From Planctomycetaceae bacterium (GTDB lineage Bacteria; Planctomycetota; Planctomycetia; Pirellulales; Thermoguttaceae), in contig SUVI01000050.1 of the NCBI GenBank assembly GCA_015062085.1, forward strand, positions 1-22,282: 22,282 nt of DNA, given 5' to 3'. Both the position numbers and the translations under genes were made by a program. Below, piece after piece: positions 1 through 7,543 of this stretch (positions are counted from its first letter, which is position 1; each line of letters starts with the position of its first letter). Under the pieces are notes generated by a model, which had not been told where the DNA came from, did no database searches, and worked only from the letters and a program-made list of their open reading frames with translations.

Positions 1-161
1 TCAGTCTGCGCTTTGGCGGATCAGTCTGCGCTTTGGCGGATCAGTTCTGCGCTTTGGCGGATCAGTCTGCGCTTTGGCGGATCAGTCTGCGCTTTGGCGG
101 ATCAGTCTGCGCTTTGGCGGATCAGTCTGCGCTTTGGCGGATCAGTTCTGCGCTTTGGCGG
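1..161. repeat. Tandem array of 20/21-bp units at the 3' end of argF
   Basis: Eight head-to-tail copies of tcagtctgcgctttggcgga start at 1, 21, 41, 62, 82, 102, 122 and 142. The array runs off the left edge, so its true size is unknown. Copies at 41 and 142 carry one extra t (tcagttctg) and are the 21-bp form; the others are 20 bp. Copy 142-161 is itself the last codons and TGA stop of argF, so the array looks like repeated duplication of the gene's own end. Each internal junction contains a GATC. There are no spacers, which excludes a CRISPR array. Confidence 0.95.
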
Positions 162-1074
162 CCTGGACCTGACGCAGAAGCCACACAACGGCACCTTTCT
201 GCGCGTGGAGCCGGTTGCCCGCCTCCGGAATGATCGCACTTTGCGGACCATCGATGACCTCTTCCGTGACTTCAAATCCTCGGCGAGCCGGCAGACAGTG
301 CATGAAGTAGGCATCCGGACAGTGCTTCATCAGCTCCGCATTGACCTGGTATGCCGCGAAATCACGTTCGCGCTGCGCTTTTTCATCTTCCTGTCCCATG
401 CTGACCCAAACGTCCGTGTAGACTGCCGAAGCCCCTTCGACGGCTTTGACCGGGTCTTCCGTCACCTCAAATTCCGCATCCGGCGCATTGTCGCGGATCT
501 GCTGAAGGATCTCGTCACTAAACTGGTAAGCTCCCGGCGTCCCCATCGAAAATTTCAGACCGAGCTTTCCGCAAATGAACGCGAGACTCAACGCAACGTT
601 GTTTGCGTCGCCGACCCACGCGAATTTCTTCCCTTTCGTGTCGCCGACCAGCTCACGCAGCGTCATGATGTCCGCCAGCGCCTGGCACGGATGACTGTAG
701 TCCGTCAGTCCATTGATGACCGGAACAGATGCGTATTTCGCGAATTCCGTGACGTCTTCGTGATGCTTTGCACGGATCATCACCAAATCGACCATCTCGC
801 TCATCACGCGGGCAAAATCATGGATCGGCTCACGCTTTCCGAAATCGACGTCGCCCGCAAGGTAGATCGCACTGCCCCCAAGGTGCGCCATGAGCGTTTC
901 AAAACTGACGCGCGTCCGAAGCGACTGTTTCTGAAAAATCATTCCCATGACGAAATTGGGGAAAAGCGGTTCACGCACTCCGTGCTTCAGGTCTGCCTTC
1001 AGGGCATTTCCGATCGCAAGGATCTCTTCAATTTCAGCAGTGGTCAGGTCTTTCAGGGTAAGTAAGTGGCGCAT
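142..1074 (-). CDS. argF: Ornithine carbamoyltransferase
   Basis: This enzyme transfers the carbamoyl group of carbamoyl phosphate to ornithine to make citrulline, in cytoplasmic arginine synthesis. The 310-residue length is normal for the family. The carbamoyl-phosphate loop is S51-L-R-T-R55 (most relatives have STRTR), followed by HPCQALAD at 128-135, the ornithine-loop motif D-x-W-x-S-M-G at about 221-227, and HCLPARRG at 259-266. The ATG at 1074 is preceded by GAAAGG about 8 bases upstream. It is the last of three arginine genes, 297 bp after argD, and has a candidate promoter of its own. Its final codons (AAKAQN, stop) form the first unit of the tandem array that follows. The family call is secure. 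Confidence 0.97.
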   Translation of the reverse strand: MRHLLTLKDLTTAEIEEILAIGNALKADLKHGVREPLFPNFVMGMIFQKQSLRTRVSFETLMAHLGGSAIYLAGDVDFGKREPIHDFARVMSEMVDLVMIRAKHHEDVTEFAKYASVPVINGLTDYSHPCQALADIMTLRELVGDTKGKKFAWVGDANNVALSLAFICGKLGLKFSMGTPGAYQFSDEILQQIRDNAPDAEFEVTEDPVKAVEGASAVYTDVWVSMGQEDEKAQRERDFAAYQVNAELMKHCPDAYFMHCLPARRGFEVTEEVIDGPQSAIIPEAGNRLHAQKGAVVWLLRQVQAAKAQN

Positions 1075-1182
1075 TTCAGTACCTTTCGTTCCGTTTCTTA
1101 AAACGGGATGGAGTCCCTTTCCGTCTTGGGGGCTTTTCTTAAAAAAATCGAAGACGAAACCGGTTTTGCGACCGGTCCCGCC

Positions 1183-1211
1183 ATTTTATCTTACGTTCTG
1201 ATTCCAGTCAA
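1183..1211 (-). promoter_or_regulatory. Candidate sigma70-type promoter for argF
   Basis: Read on the minus strand there is TTGACT (1211-1206), a 17-base spacer and TAAAAT (1188-1183), a near-consensus match. The predicted start near 1176 falls at the foot of a perfect 6-bp hairpin at 1159-1176 (two ACCGGT arms, six-base loop), so the transcript would begin with a 5' hairpin. A run of seven T follows about ten bases later, which leaves room for attenuation. The leader to the argF ATG would be about 100 nt. Seen by eye only. Confidence 0.6.
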
Positions 1212-1261
1212 AAGATCGAAATCTTTCTGTTTTGTCCGGTCAGCTCCGACTTTGAGCTCTT

Positions 1262-1301
1262 TGTGAGCTTCACACTGGAAACGGCACGTGTGAGCTTCAC
1301 A
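1262..1301. promoter_or_regulatory. Two tandem TGTGA-N3-TCACA palindromes
   Basis: The same 13-bp sequence, TGTGAGCTTCACA, occurs at 1262-1274 and 1289-1301, centres 27 bp apart. Each is an inverted repeat with 5-bp arms and a 3-bp centre. They lie in the argD-argF gap, about 90 to 125 bp upstream of the predicted argF transcription start, where an activator or repressor dimer could bind. The arms resemble CRP-family half sites but the spacing (3, not 6) differs, and they do not match the E. coli ArgR box. Confidence 0.5.
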
Positions 1302-1371
1302 TTGTGGGCATCGCGTCGTGAACGGCTCGGTGAGTGCCGTCAAACTTCCCGGATCCGCAGTCTTCCTAGGA

Positions 1372-2550
1372 TCAAAGTCCGAGGATGACGTCCTGCAGGA
1401 TGTCGCATCCTTCATTGACGAGCTCTTCCGAGAGCGTGACTGCCGGCAGGAGTCGGATGACCGTACCGTGCGTGCAGTTGATCAAAAGGCCTTTTTCCAT
1501 GCATTTCTGCACGATCTCCGTCCCGTTGATGCTCAATTCCATGCCGACCATGGCACCACAGCCGCGAACATCTTTCACGATGTCCGTCTTTTCACCGATC
1601 TGAAGGAAACGCTTGCGGAAAAACTCGAAATTTCGGTTGGCATTTTCGAGCAGATGCTCTTCTTCGATCTGCCGGATCGTCGCAATGCCGGCGGCTGCCG
1701 CGATCGGGTTTCCGCCGAAGGTGGCCGCATGCATTCCCGGACGCAGGAACGGAGCGAATTCCGGACGCACGACCAGCGCTGCACCTGCGATACCGCCGCA
1801 GAGAGTCTTCGCCAGCGTCATGATGTCCGGCGTCACGCCGAATTTCTGGTAAGCAAACCACTCACCCGTGCGTCCGCAGCCAGTCTGAACTTCGTCGAAA
1901 TGCAGGAGGATGTCTTTTTTGTCGCACAGGTCGCGCAGTCCCTGCAGGAATTCGCGGTCCGGCACATTCACGCCGCCTTCGCCCTGGATCGGTTCGAGCA
2001 TGATAGAGACGATCTCGTCATCATTTTCTACGATCTCTTTCACCGCGTCCAGATTATTGTACTCCGCGTAAATGAATCCCGGGAGGAGCGGACCAAGTCC
2101 CTGCTGGTATTTCGGCTGAGCCGTCGCGGCGACCGCGCCCATCGTGCGTCCATGAAAACCATTGAAGAACGTCACGATCTTGTACCGTTTACTCTCATTA
2201 CCATACATTCTGGCGAGCTTGATCCCCGCTTCATTTGCTTCCGCGCCTGAATTGCAGAAGAAGCACTTTCCGCCGAAACTGCGTTCCGAGAGAAGTTTTG
2301 CCCATTCTCCCTGTTCCTGCGAGTACCAGGAATTCGGAATGTGGATGAGCGTTTCGACCTGCTTCTTCACCGCCTCAACGACGTATTTCGGACAGTGGCC
2401 GAGCATATTGCAGCCCCAGCCCGGGAAGAAATCAAGGTAACGTTTTCCTGCTTCGTCCCAAACCCAGGAATCTTCACCGCGTACCAGAGTCACGGGGTAG
2501 CGCGTGTAGTTCGGGATGACGTACTTTTCAAACGTTTCAAATGTGGACAT
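1372..2550 (-). CDS. argD: Acetylornithine aminotransferase
   Basis: A class III PLP aminotransferase that converts N-acetylglutamate semialdehyde to N-acetylornithine with glutamate as donor. With the start used here it has 392 residues, a normal length. Visible landmarks are the phosphate-binding CNSGAEANE at about 99-107, LEPIQGEGG at 185-193, the FDEVQTG cofactor stretch at 218-224 and the Schiff-base lysine K248 in TLAKTLCGG. The reading frame extends 25 codons further upstream, but the ATG at 2550 has AGGAAAAG about 8 bases before it and gives the usual N-terminus. It lies between argB (108 bp upstream) and argF, so arginine synthesis rather than another omega-aminotransferase role is likely. 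Confidence 0.94.
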   Translation of the reverse strand: MSTFETFEKYVIPNYTRYPVTLVRGEDSWVWDEAGKRYLDFFPGWGCNMLGHCPKYVVEAVKKQVETLIHIPNSWYSQEQGEWAKLLSERSFGGKCFFCNSGAEANEAGIKLARMYGNESKRYKIVTFFNGFHGRTMGAVAATAQPKYQQGLGPLLPGFIYAEYNNLDAVKEIVENDDEIVSIMLEPIQGEGGVNVPDREFLQGLRDLCDKKDILLHFDEVQTGCGRTGEWFAYQKFGVTPDIMTLAKTLCGGIAGAALVVRPEFAPFLRPGMHAATFGGNPIAAAAGIATIRQIEEEHLLENANRNFEFFRKRFLQIGEKTDIVKDVRGCGAMVGMELSINGTEIVQKCMEKGLLINCTHGTVIRLLPAVTLSEELVNEGCDILQDVILGL

Positions 2551-2658
2551 TTTTCTTTTCCTGATTGGGTATTTTCTTGGATCTTGGTTTCTGCGTATTT
2601 TGAATACATTCCATGCATTTCGCATAATGTACCAAAATACATCGAAATGTATTGAAAA

Positions 2659-3558
2659 TCAGCGTTTCGGCATCCAGTGCGGACTCGCAAGGATCTCGGT
2701 CCCGATCCCGACCGTCGTGAAGATCTCCAGAAGAAGCGAGTGCCGGAGACTTCCGTCAACGATATGGACCTTGCGGACCCCTTTTTCGACCGTGGCGATG
2801 CAGGCTTGGACTTTCGGGATCATTCCGGCCTGGATCACGCCTTTCTGGAACAGTTCGTCTGCCATTTCAGGCGTCAGGGTCGGAATGAGCGAATTCGGGT
2901 CGTCTTTGTCGGCACGTACACCATTAATGTCGCTGAGGTATACGAGTTTTTCCGCCTTGAATTCCTGAGCGACGACCATTGCCACGGTGTCCGCATTGAC
3001 GTTCAGCTTCTGTCCGTCCTCCGTCAGGCACATCGACGGAATGACCGGGATCGTACCATGCTCGATCAGGCCTTGGATCGTCTCTTTATCGATGCGGGTG
3101 ACCGTTCCAACATACCCGAGGTCGAGCAGTTCACCGTTTTCGTCCGTCAATTTCAGAGGTTCACCGAAAGCGATGCACTTCGTGTTGAAATTGAGCGATC
3201 TTGCTTTTCCGCCAAGGATGGTGATCTGCTCCACGAGCTGTTCATTGACCTGATTCGCAAGAACACGCTCTACGATCTCAAGCGTTTTCTCACACGTGTA
3301 CCGCCGTCCCTGCACGAAACGGGACTGAAGCCCGGATTCCGCCATCGCACGATTGATCGCCGGGCCTCCTCCATGGACGACGATCGGACGAATACCGACC
3401 GTTTCCAGAAACACAAGGTCCTGAAGCAAATGCGACATCGCCAGCGGATTCACCATCAGGCTTCCGCCAAGTTTGATGACGAAGACTTTGTCGCGAAATT
3501 CACGAATCCAATGCAGCGCCTCGATCAGGACATCTGCTTTTTCCACTGCGTTAAGCAC
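2659..3558 (-). CDS. argB: Acetylglutamate kinase
   Basis: Phosphorylates N-acetylglutamate, the second step of arginine synthesis and the usual feedback-controlled step. The amino-acid-kinase fold shows VIKLGGS (K29, G31, G32), VVHGGGPAIN at 60-69 for substrate and phosphate binding, LNVNADT, and a C-terminal GMIPKV. I chose a GTG start at 3558 because AAGAGGAG sits six bases upstream and the protein then begins MLNAVEKADVLIEAL, giving 299 residues, typical for the family. The frame is open up to 3702; an ATG at 3651 is the main alternative but lacks a good ribosome site. First gene of the argB-argD-argF group, about 110 nt after the predicted transcription start. Confidence 0.95.
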   Translation of the reverse strand: MLNAVEKADVLIEALHWIREFRDKVFVIKLGGSLMVNPLAMSHLLQDLVFLETVGIRPIVVHGGGPAINRAMAESGLQSRFVQGRRYTCEKTLEIVERVLANQVNEQLVEQITILGGKARSLNFNTKCIAFGEPLKLTDENGELLDLGYVGTVTRIDKETIQGLIEHGTIPVIPSMCLTEDGQKLNVNADTVAMVVAQEFKAEKLVYLSDINGVRADKDDPNSLIPTLTPEMADELFQKGVIQAGMIPKVQACIATVEKGVRKVHIVDGSLRHSLLLEIFTTVGIGTEILASPHWMPKR

Positions 3559-3674
3559 TTTGACTCCTCTTTCCCTGGACGCGATCCTTGCGCCGGCAGA
3601 TCGGCATACACCAAAGCACGCCATCACGGTTCGACGGCTAAAAGAATCCATCTCAAAACAAATCAAGTATAGAC

Positions 3675-3702
3675 ATTTTAGCACGCAATAGGGGAAAGTC
3701 AA
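3675..3702 (-). promoter_or_regulatory. Promoter of the argB-argD-argF group
   Basis: On the minus strand TTGACT (3702-3697) and TAAAAT (3680-3675) are separated by 16 bases, and TGC directly precedes the -10 element, making an extended -10. Transcription would start near 3668, about 110 nt before the argB GTG. It is the only strong promoter-like sequence in the gap before argB. Confidence 0.65.
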
Positions 3703-3716
3703 GGGGGCGAAGACGA

Positions 3717-3738
3717 TTTTGGTAAAATTTTACCAAAA
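3717..3738. promoter_or_regulatory. Perfect 22-bp AT-rich palindrome upstream of the arg promoter
   Basis: Two 11-base arms, TTTTGGTAAAA and its reverse complement, abut with no spacer. The site sits about 15 bp upstream of the arg -35 element and 100 bp downstream of the preceding ASCH gene. No T-run follows it on the minus strand, so a dimer-binding operator is more likely than a terminator. Confidence 0.5.
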
Positions 3739-3838
3739 TATCCAGAAAATTTATCCTTGAAACATCCGCTTTAGGCAATTTAGGAAGTCTAGAAAAAACA
3801 ATTCCAAACATTCAGCCTGCTCGAGCCTGCGCGTCCGA

Positions 3839-5233
3839 CTACTTTTCTTCGATCTTCCGCGGAAAAAACCAATGCTCGACGGCATACTGCCACTCATTCC
3901 ATGCTTCACAGATCTCTGCGGCGATCCAGCAGATCTCATCCCATTCCTGATCGGAGACCTTTTCACGCATCAGCGTTCTAAGGCGAAGCCCATTAAGTAT
4001 CGGAATGCCTCTCTCATCACGCGGAGCCTGCAAGAAAAGCGAGAAAAAGTCCTGCGACTTTCCAGGTTCATGGTTCCAGTCGCAAACATTCCGGTGGATC
4101 CGGCATTTACGTACCATTTTTTCCACGATCTCTGATTCTGTAAGCATTGGCTCTGCGTTCCTTTTTTGAGGCTGGACGAGCTCCGGATCACTGTCGACAT
4201 CATCTTGCGCGACAGTATTCAAATCTTTTCGCATCTCTTTTCGCTCACGATCCAGCTCTTTCGGTTGACAGAAACTGTTGTTCGAGGAAATGATCTGCGG
4301 CGGTACCAATTCCGGTTCCAATCGACATTTGGTGCGATCCGCGAATTCCAAAGCGCTTTTCAGTTCCTTTTCCGCAGCACTCGGCCGAGGGGCTGCGTTT
4401 GTGTGTTCGCTGTTTTGGGAAGTACATTCATCATTTTTCGGGCCTGACGAGGTTTCCGTGCCGCAATGTGAAGCAGTTCCATGCGTCCAAAATCCCCAAG
4501 AATTCCACAGTGCCGGCCCCGAATCGTCTTGAGGAACAGCATCTTCCGATTCCGGGACGGACTTGCTCGCAGACAGTTTGGAAGAAGAAGAAGGGAGCCT
4601 TTTTTTCTTTTTTCTCTTCTTTTTCGGCGTTTCTGAAAGCGTTTCTGAAGTGCAGACAGACATTTTGCGAGGGGCCTGTGTGCGTCCGTCTTGCCTCTCC
4701 TCTTCATCAACGCAGCCTTTTTCTATCCCTTCCTTTTCAACGCTGTTCAGGAAGACCATTGCACTCGTTTCTGCTGCACTCGTTTCTGCTGCACTCGTTT
4801 CTGCCGCACTCGTTTCTACCGCAGTTTCAACAGGAAAAGATCTCGTCTGCCTGTTTGGAGTCCCGATCGCTTCCAGCGTGTCATAAAAAACGGGTTCAGG
4901 TCCCAAGGGATCCAATGGATCTATGCGGTCTTTGGATGCAGGCGGAAGCAAATGGAATCGAACACGGTAGAGTTTCCCGACAGGAACGGGACCGTAAATA
5001 TTAAGGATCTCCGCACGCAGCGCCTCAATGGAAGAAAAACCATCCGGGACAGCATCTTCGTCCGTCAGCTGATCAAACGTAACTTCCTCGACGGAATCGA
5101 TCCACAGAAAACCGATCCCGGGCGCGTAAACCTTTCGATCTGCCCGAAGACGCAAAACTTTCCAGATACGGAGAGTCTGCGTCTTCTCGCCGCGAAGGAC
5201 AGCATCCCAAAATTTCCGCTTGAATGTCAGCAT
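3839..5233 (-). CDS. ASCH-domain protein with long low-complexity middle
   Basis: A 464-residue protein. Residues 1-97 look like an ASCH (PUA-like) domain, a fold linked to RNA binding, with the typical FKxxFWDAVLRGEKTQTLRIWK start and an ending VRFHLLPP. Residues 100 to about 350 are low complexity: a fourfold AETSA repeat at about 140-158, a basic patch KKKRKKKK near 204-211 followed by serines, and acidic or polar stretches. Residues 360-464 form a second compact region rich in Trp and charged residues (CDWNHEPGKSQDFFSLFLQAP, then several Trp near the end), which I do not recognise. The ATG at 5233 has only a weak ribosome site, but the gene starts 17 bp after the Asp-rich gene, so translational coupling is possible. 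Function unknown. Confidence 0.8.
   Translation of the reverse strand: MLTFKRKFWDAVLRGEKTQTLRIWKVLRLRADRKVYAPGIGFLWIDSVEEVTFDQLTDEDAVPDGFSSIEALRAEILNIYGPVPVGKLYRVRFHLLPPASKDRIDPLDPLGPEPVFYDTLEAIGTPNRQTRSFPVETAVETSAAETSAAETSAAETSAMVFLNSVEKEGIEKGCVDEEERQDGRTQAPRKMSVCTSETLSETPKKKRKKKKRLPSSSSKLSASKSVPESEDAVPQDDSGPALWNSWGFWTHGTASHCGTETSSGPKNDECTSQNSEHTNAAPRPSAAEKELKSALEFADRTKCRLEPELVPPQIISSNNSFCQPKELDRERKEMRKDLNTVAQDDVDSDPELVQPQKRNAEPMLTESEIVEKMVRKCRIHRNVCDWNHEPGKSQDFFSLFLQAPRDERGIPILNGLRLRTLMREKVSDQEWDEICWIAAEICEAWNEWQYAVEHWFFPRKIEEK
4763..4822. repeat. In-frame 15-bp tandem repeat inside the ASCH gene
   Basis: Four copies of actcgtttctgctgc start at 4763, 4778, 4793 and 4808, the last two with single-base changes. 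On the coding strand each adds five residues of the ETSAA pattern. Because the unit is a multiple of three, copy-number change would keep the frame. Confidence 0.9.
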
Positions 5234-5250
5234 GCGGTCAGCCTAGGCGA

Positions 5251-5592
5251 CTATTCGTCGTCATCGTCACTGTACGCCCAGCCGTCATCGTCGTCATCCC
5301 AATCGTCGTCATCATCCTCTTCATCCCAGTCCTCATCATAGTCTTCGTCATCCTCATCATCCCAATCATCATCCTCATCATCCCAATCATCGTCTTCATA
5401 ATCATCATCGTCGTCATACTCATCGTCGTCGTCATACTCGTCGTCTTCGTCGTACACATCGTCATCGTCGCCGTCGTCATCGGAAAAGCGGGGCGCCGCC
5501 ATCTGACACGGAGGAAGCGTAAACGTCTCGTTCTCGACGACACTGCAGCCGGAAACAAAAGTGAACCCGTTTTCAGAAAGGGACTTACGCAT
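5251..5592 (-). CDS. Small protein with an Asp/Glu-Trp/Tyr repeat tail
   Basis: A 113-residue protein. Residues 1-36 are ordinary sequence with two cysteines (C16, C29). From about residue 38 to the end it is almost only Asp and Glu with regularly spaced Trp and Tyr, in units such as DDDWDDEDD. The extreme negative charge suggests a disordered, metal-binding or nucleic-acid-mimicking tail, but no function can be named. The ATG is preceded by AAGGAGAA about 5 bases upstream, one of the best ribosome sites in the window, which argues for a real gene rather than a low-complexity artefact. It precedes the ASCH gene by 17 bp, so the two are probably co-transcribed. Confidence 0.8.
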   Translation of the reverse strand: MRKSLSENGFTFVSGCSVVENETFTLPPCQMAAPRFSDDDGDDDDVYDEDDEYDDDDEYDDDDDYEDDDWDDEDDDWDDEDDEDYDEDWDEEDDDDDWDDDDDGWAYSDDDDE

Positions 5593-5672
5593 GATTTTCT
5601 CCTTGAATTAAATTGGGGGAAAGGTATTCCTGCTGGCTCCTTGCCGCTTCGTTTGGGCATCGAAAACCACTG

Positions 5673-5710
5673 AAAAACAAAACAAAACAAAATAATGCGA
5701 GACTTCGCAT
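5673..5710 (-). terminator. Hairpin with T-rich tail in the leader of the Asp-rich gene
   Basis: On the minus strand ATGCGA (5710-5705), loop AGTC and TCGCAT (5700-5695) form a perfect 6-bp stem, followed by a tail with repeated TTTTG. It looks like a Rho-independent terminator, yet lies some 80 bp before the Asp-rich gene, so it could end a short RNA or act as an attenuator. Confidence 0.45.
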
Positions 5711-5793
5711 ATTTTCAGGACAGCTAAACGGTTTTTCGGCACTTTATTTCAAAATCTTGCGCCGGTTTACTCAAAAAAGGCAAAATTCTTGCT

Positions 5794-5823
5794 TTTTTAT
5801 TCATACTGTATTTCTGGAGTCAA
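5794..5823 (-). promoter_or_regulatory. Possible promoter upstream of the Asp-rich gene
   Basis: Minus-strand TTGACT (5823-5818), 18 bases, TAAAAA (5799-5794). The -35 is good, the -10 and spacing are less so. The predicted start is near 5787. Between here and 5592 there is no gene, only the hairpin at 5695-5710. Confidence 0.3.
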
Positions 5824-6007
5824 ATATCTGGTCTCTGAATGTGATTTTCTGCCGCTGAAAACCAATGTACACTCATCAGAAAGTCTTTCTTACAAATACA
5901 AAAGTGTCACGAGTGTGCAATGAAGGAGTTTTTGAGCAACATCCCCAGTGACAGTGTGCCGATCGACCATGCGTTCTGTGATTTTCAGCATTTTCGATAG
6001 AAATTTG

Positions 6008-6293
6008 GGCTCTTCCAGAAAGTGTGTACCGATCCAAGTTCCGATCTTACCGCTGAGAGCACTGAAAAGATGCAGAAACACACTGAAAAGAAAGAGGAAA
6101 AAGGACAAAAGGGAGTGAACGTGCCCTGACACGAATTTCACGGAAAACACGAAACGACGCAAATGAATTTTTTAAAATTCAAAATTTGTTCGAGCAGTCC
6201 GTTTTTTACTGCTTTTTATGTTAAGATCCGTGTTTCTCTGTGAAATTTCAGTGTATTCAGTGGTAAAACTGGTACGCAGTTCCCGGATGGACC
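6008..6293 (+). repeat. Interspersed noncoding repeat, copy A
   Basis: About 286 bp that match copy B (12853-13146) along their whole length. Shared blocks include ggctcttccagaaagtgtg at the left end, cctgacacgaatttcacgg in the middle, ttaagatccgtgtttctctg and cagttcccggatggacc at the right end; the part between the first two blocks is less conserved. It holds no convincing gene: its open frames are short and lack ribosome sites. It lies in the gene-free stretch 5593-6359. The 5824-6007 part of that stretch shows nothing I can name. Confidence 0.85.
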
Positions 6294-6324
6294 GAAATTT
6301 GGCATGCACTTGCCGAAAGATCAA

Positions 6325-6352
6325 ATAAAAAAAGCCCGCATAAAACGGGCTT
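6325..6352 (-). terminator. Rho-independent terminator of tRNA-Ser
   Basis: On the minus strand a 7-bp stem, AAGCCCG paired with CGGGCTT around a seven-base loop, is followed directly by further T residues. It starts 8 bases after the 3' end of the tRNA. Confidence 0.85.
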
Positions 6353-6359
6353 CCTTTAG

Positions 6360-6448
6360 CGGAGAAGACAGGATTCGAACCTGCGGAAGGGGTCAAACCC
6401 TTCAACGGTTTAGCAAACCGTCGCTTTCGGCCACTCAGCCACCTCTCC
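6360..6448 (-). tRNA. tRNA-Ser, anticodon GCU
   Basis: An 89-nt class II tRNA. The acceptor arm GGAGAGG pairs with CTTCTCC (one G-U pair), with discriminator G at 6360. The D-arm region reads TGGCTGAGTGGCC, the anticodon arm is ACGGT-TTGCTAA-ACCGT with GCT as anticodon, a long variable arm GAAGGG...CCCTTC is present as expected for serine, and the T arm is CAGGTTCGAATCCTG. CCA is not encoded. It has its own promoter and terminator. Confidence 0.97.
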
Positions 6449-6467
6449 GTCTCTTAATGATGTTCAA

Positions 6468-6476
6468 AGTATAGCA
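6468..6476 (-). promoter_or_regulatory. Extended -10 of the tRNA-Ser promoter
   Basis: Minus-strand TGCTATACT, an extended -10, lies 20 bp before the first base of the tRNA. No good -35 is visible at 16-18 bp, where an eight-C run (6503-6496) begins shortly upstream. Confidence 0.5.
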
Positions 6477-6544
6477 GAAATCCTGAATTTGAAAAGGGGG
6501 GGGAGGCTAAATTTTTCTCAAATTTTCGGAAATTTTCTGATTTT

Positions 6545-7465
6545 TTATTCCAAGCAGCGTTTTTCTTTTCTCGCACGCGGATGCGCCTTCTCGTAAACGT
6601 CCAGAAGCGCCGAAGTCGTCAGATGCGTGTAGATCTGCGTCGTCTCAAGGCTTTTGTGCCCCAGAAGTTCCTGGACACTGCGAATGTCCGCTCCGCGATC
6701 CAGCAGATGCGTAGCAAAACTGTGACGCAGTGTGTGCGGTGACGTCCTTCGGTCTAGGCCTGTCATTTTTAAGTACTTCTCCAGCATCCTGCCAACACTG
6801 CGCGTCGTCAGCCGCGTCCCATACCGGTTCGTAAATATCGGCCATTCCGGCTCCTCCTCAACTTCGCGCGCCAGTATCCGGACCCGAAGCCATTCTTTCA
6901 GCGCCTCGGCCGCATAGGACCCCAAAAGTGCAAGTCTTTCCTTCCGTCCCTTTCCGCGAATGACCATGACCCCCTCCGAAAAATCGACGTCCGTGTCGTT
7001 CAGCCCAACCAGTTCGCTAACTCGCAATCCGCCAGAGTACGTGACCTCAAGGATCGCTCTGTCGCGGATCCCGGCCGGTTCGTCGAGAGACGGAGCACTT
7101 AGAAGACGCTCCATATCGTCCGTCGTGAGAAAATGCGGCAAATTGCGGCCGGAACGCGGATTCCGAAGCGCTTTCGCCAAATTGACCTTCACGAGTTCCT
7201 CACGCTGACAGAATCGATAAAAACTCCGCAAAGACGCCAATCGCCGTGCGATCGTGGACGGAGCGTACTCCGCTTCGTGCATCGCAGATACGTAAGCGCG
7301 CAGCTCCGGCATCGAAATAGAATCAGGAGGCGGAATGCGCCGGCGTACCTGCAAGAGGTACTCCAAAAGTGCCGTCATGTCCTCACGATAGCTTTTTACC
7401 GTCAACTCCGACGCGTTGCGCTCAACGACCAAGTACCGCAAAAAACGTGCGATCGCAATTTGCAT
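6545..7465 (-). CDS. XerC/XerD-type tyrosine recombinase
   Basis: A 306-residue site-specific recombinase. The N-terminal SAM-like core-binding domain covers about residues 1-90 and the catalytic domain about 110-295. The catalytic set is complete: R148 (GGLRVSE), K172 (RGKGRKERLAL), H244 and R247 (HTLRHSFATHLL), H270 (LLGHKSLETTQIYTH) and the nucleophile Y279. Length and motifs fit the housekeeping enzymes that resolve chromosome dimers at dif better than phage or island integrases, which are usually longer. The ATG has AAGGAG 8 bases upstream. It lies 78 bp downstream of the Rrf2 gene on the same strand and may share its transcript. XerC and XerD cannot be told apart here. Confidence 0.92.
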   Translation of the reverse strand: MQIAIARFLRYLVVERNASELTVKSYREDMTALLEYLLQVRRRIPPPDSISMPELRAYVSAMHEAEYAPSTIARRLASLRSFYRFCQREELVKVNLAKALRNPRSGRNLPHFLTTDDMERLLSAPSLDEPAGIRDRAILEVTYSGGLRVSELVGLNDTDVDFSEGVMVIRGKGRKERLALLGSYAAEALKEWLRVRILAREVEEEPEWPIFTNRYGTRLTTRSVGRMLEKYLKMTGLDRRTSPHTLRHSFATHLLDRGADIRSVQELLGHKSLETTQIYTHLTTSALLDVYEKAHPRARKEKRCLE

Positions 7466-7543
7466 CTGTTTTCTCCTTTTTTAGCTCTTAGCAATTAGTT
7501 ATCCTGCTCAAAAAAAGCTCCAGCTAAAAAAAGTTAAAAAACG

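Noticed and set aside
13..1065. Plus-strand frame beginning with the repeated peptide ADQSALWRISL
   Set aside because: It is the translation of the tandem array plus antisense of argF.
5890..6162. 90-codon minus-strand frame with a possible transposase-like end
   Set aside because: More than half lies in the interspersed repeat, there is no ribosome site and no catalytic motif.
6360..7465. Genomic island with integrase beside tRNA-Ser
   Set aside because: The recombinase has the size and motifs of XerC/D, no duplicated tRNA end was seen and the neighbours are housekeeping genes.
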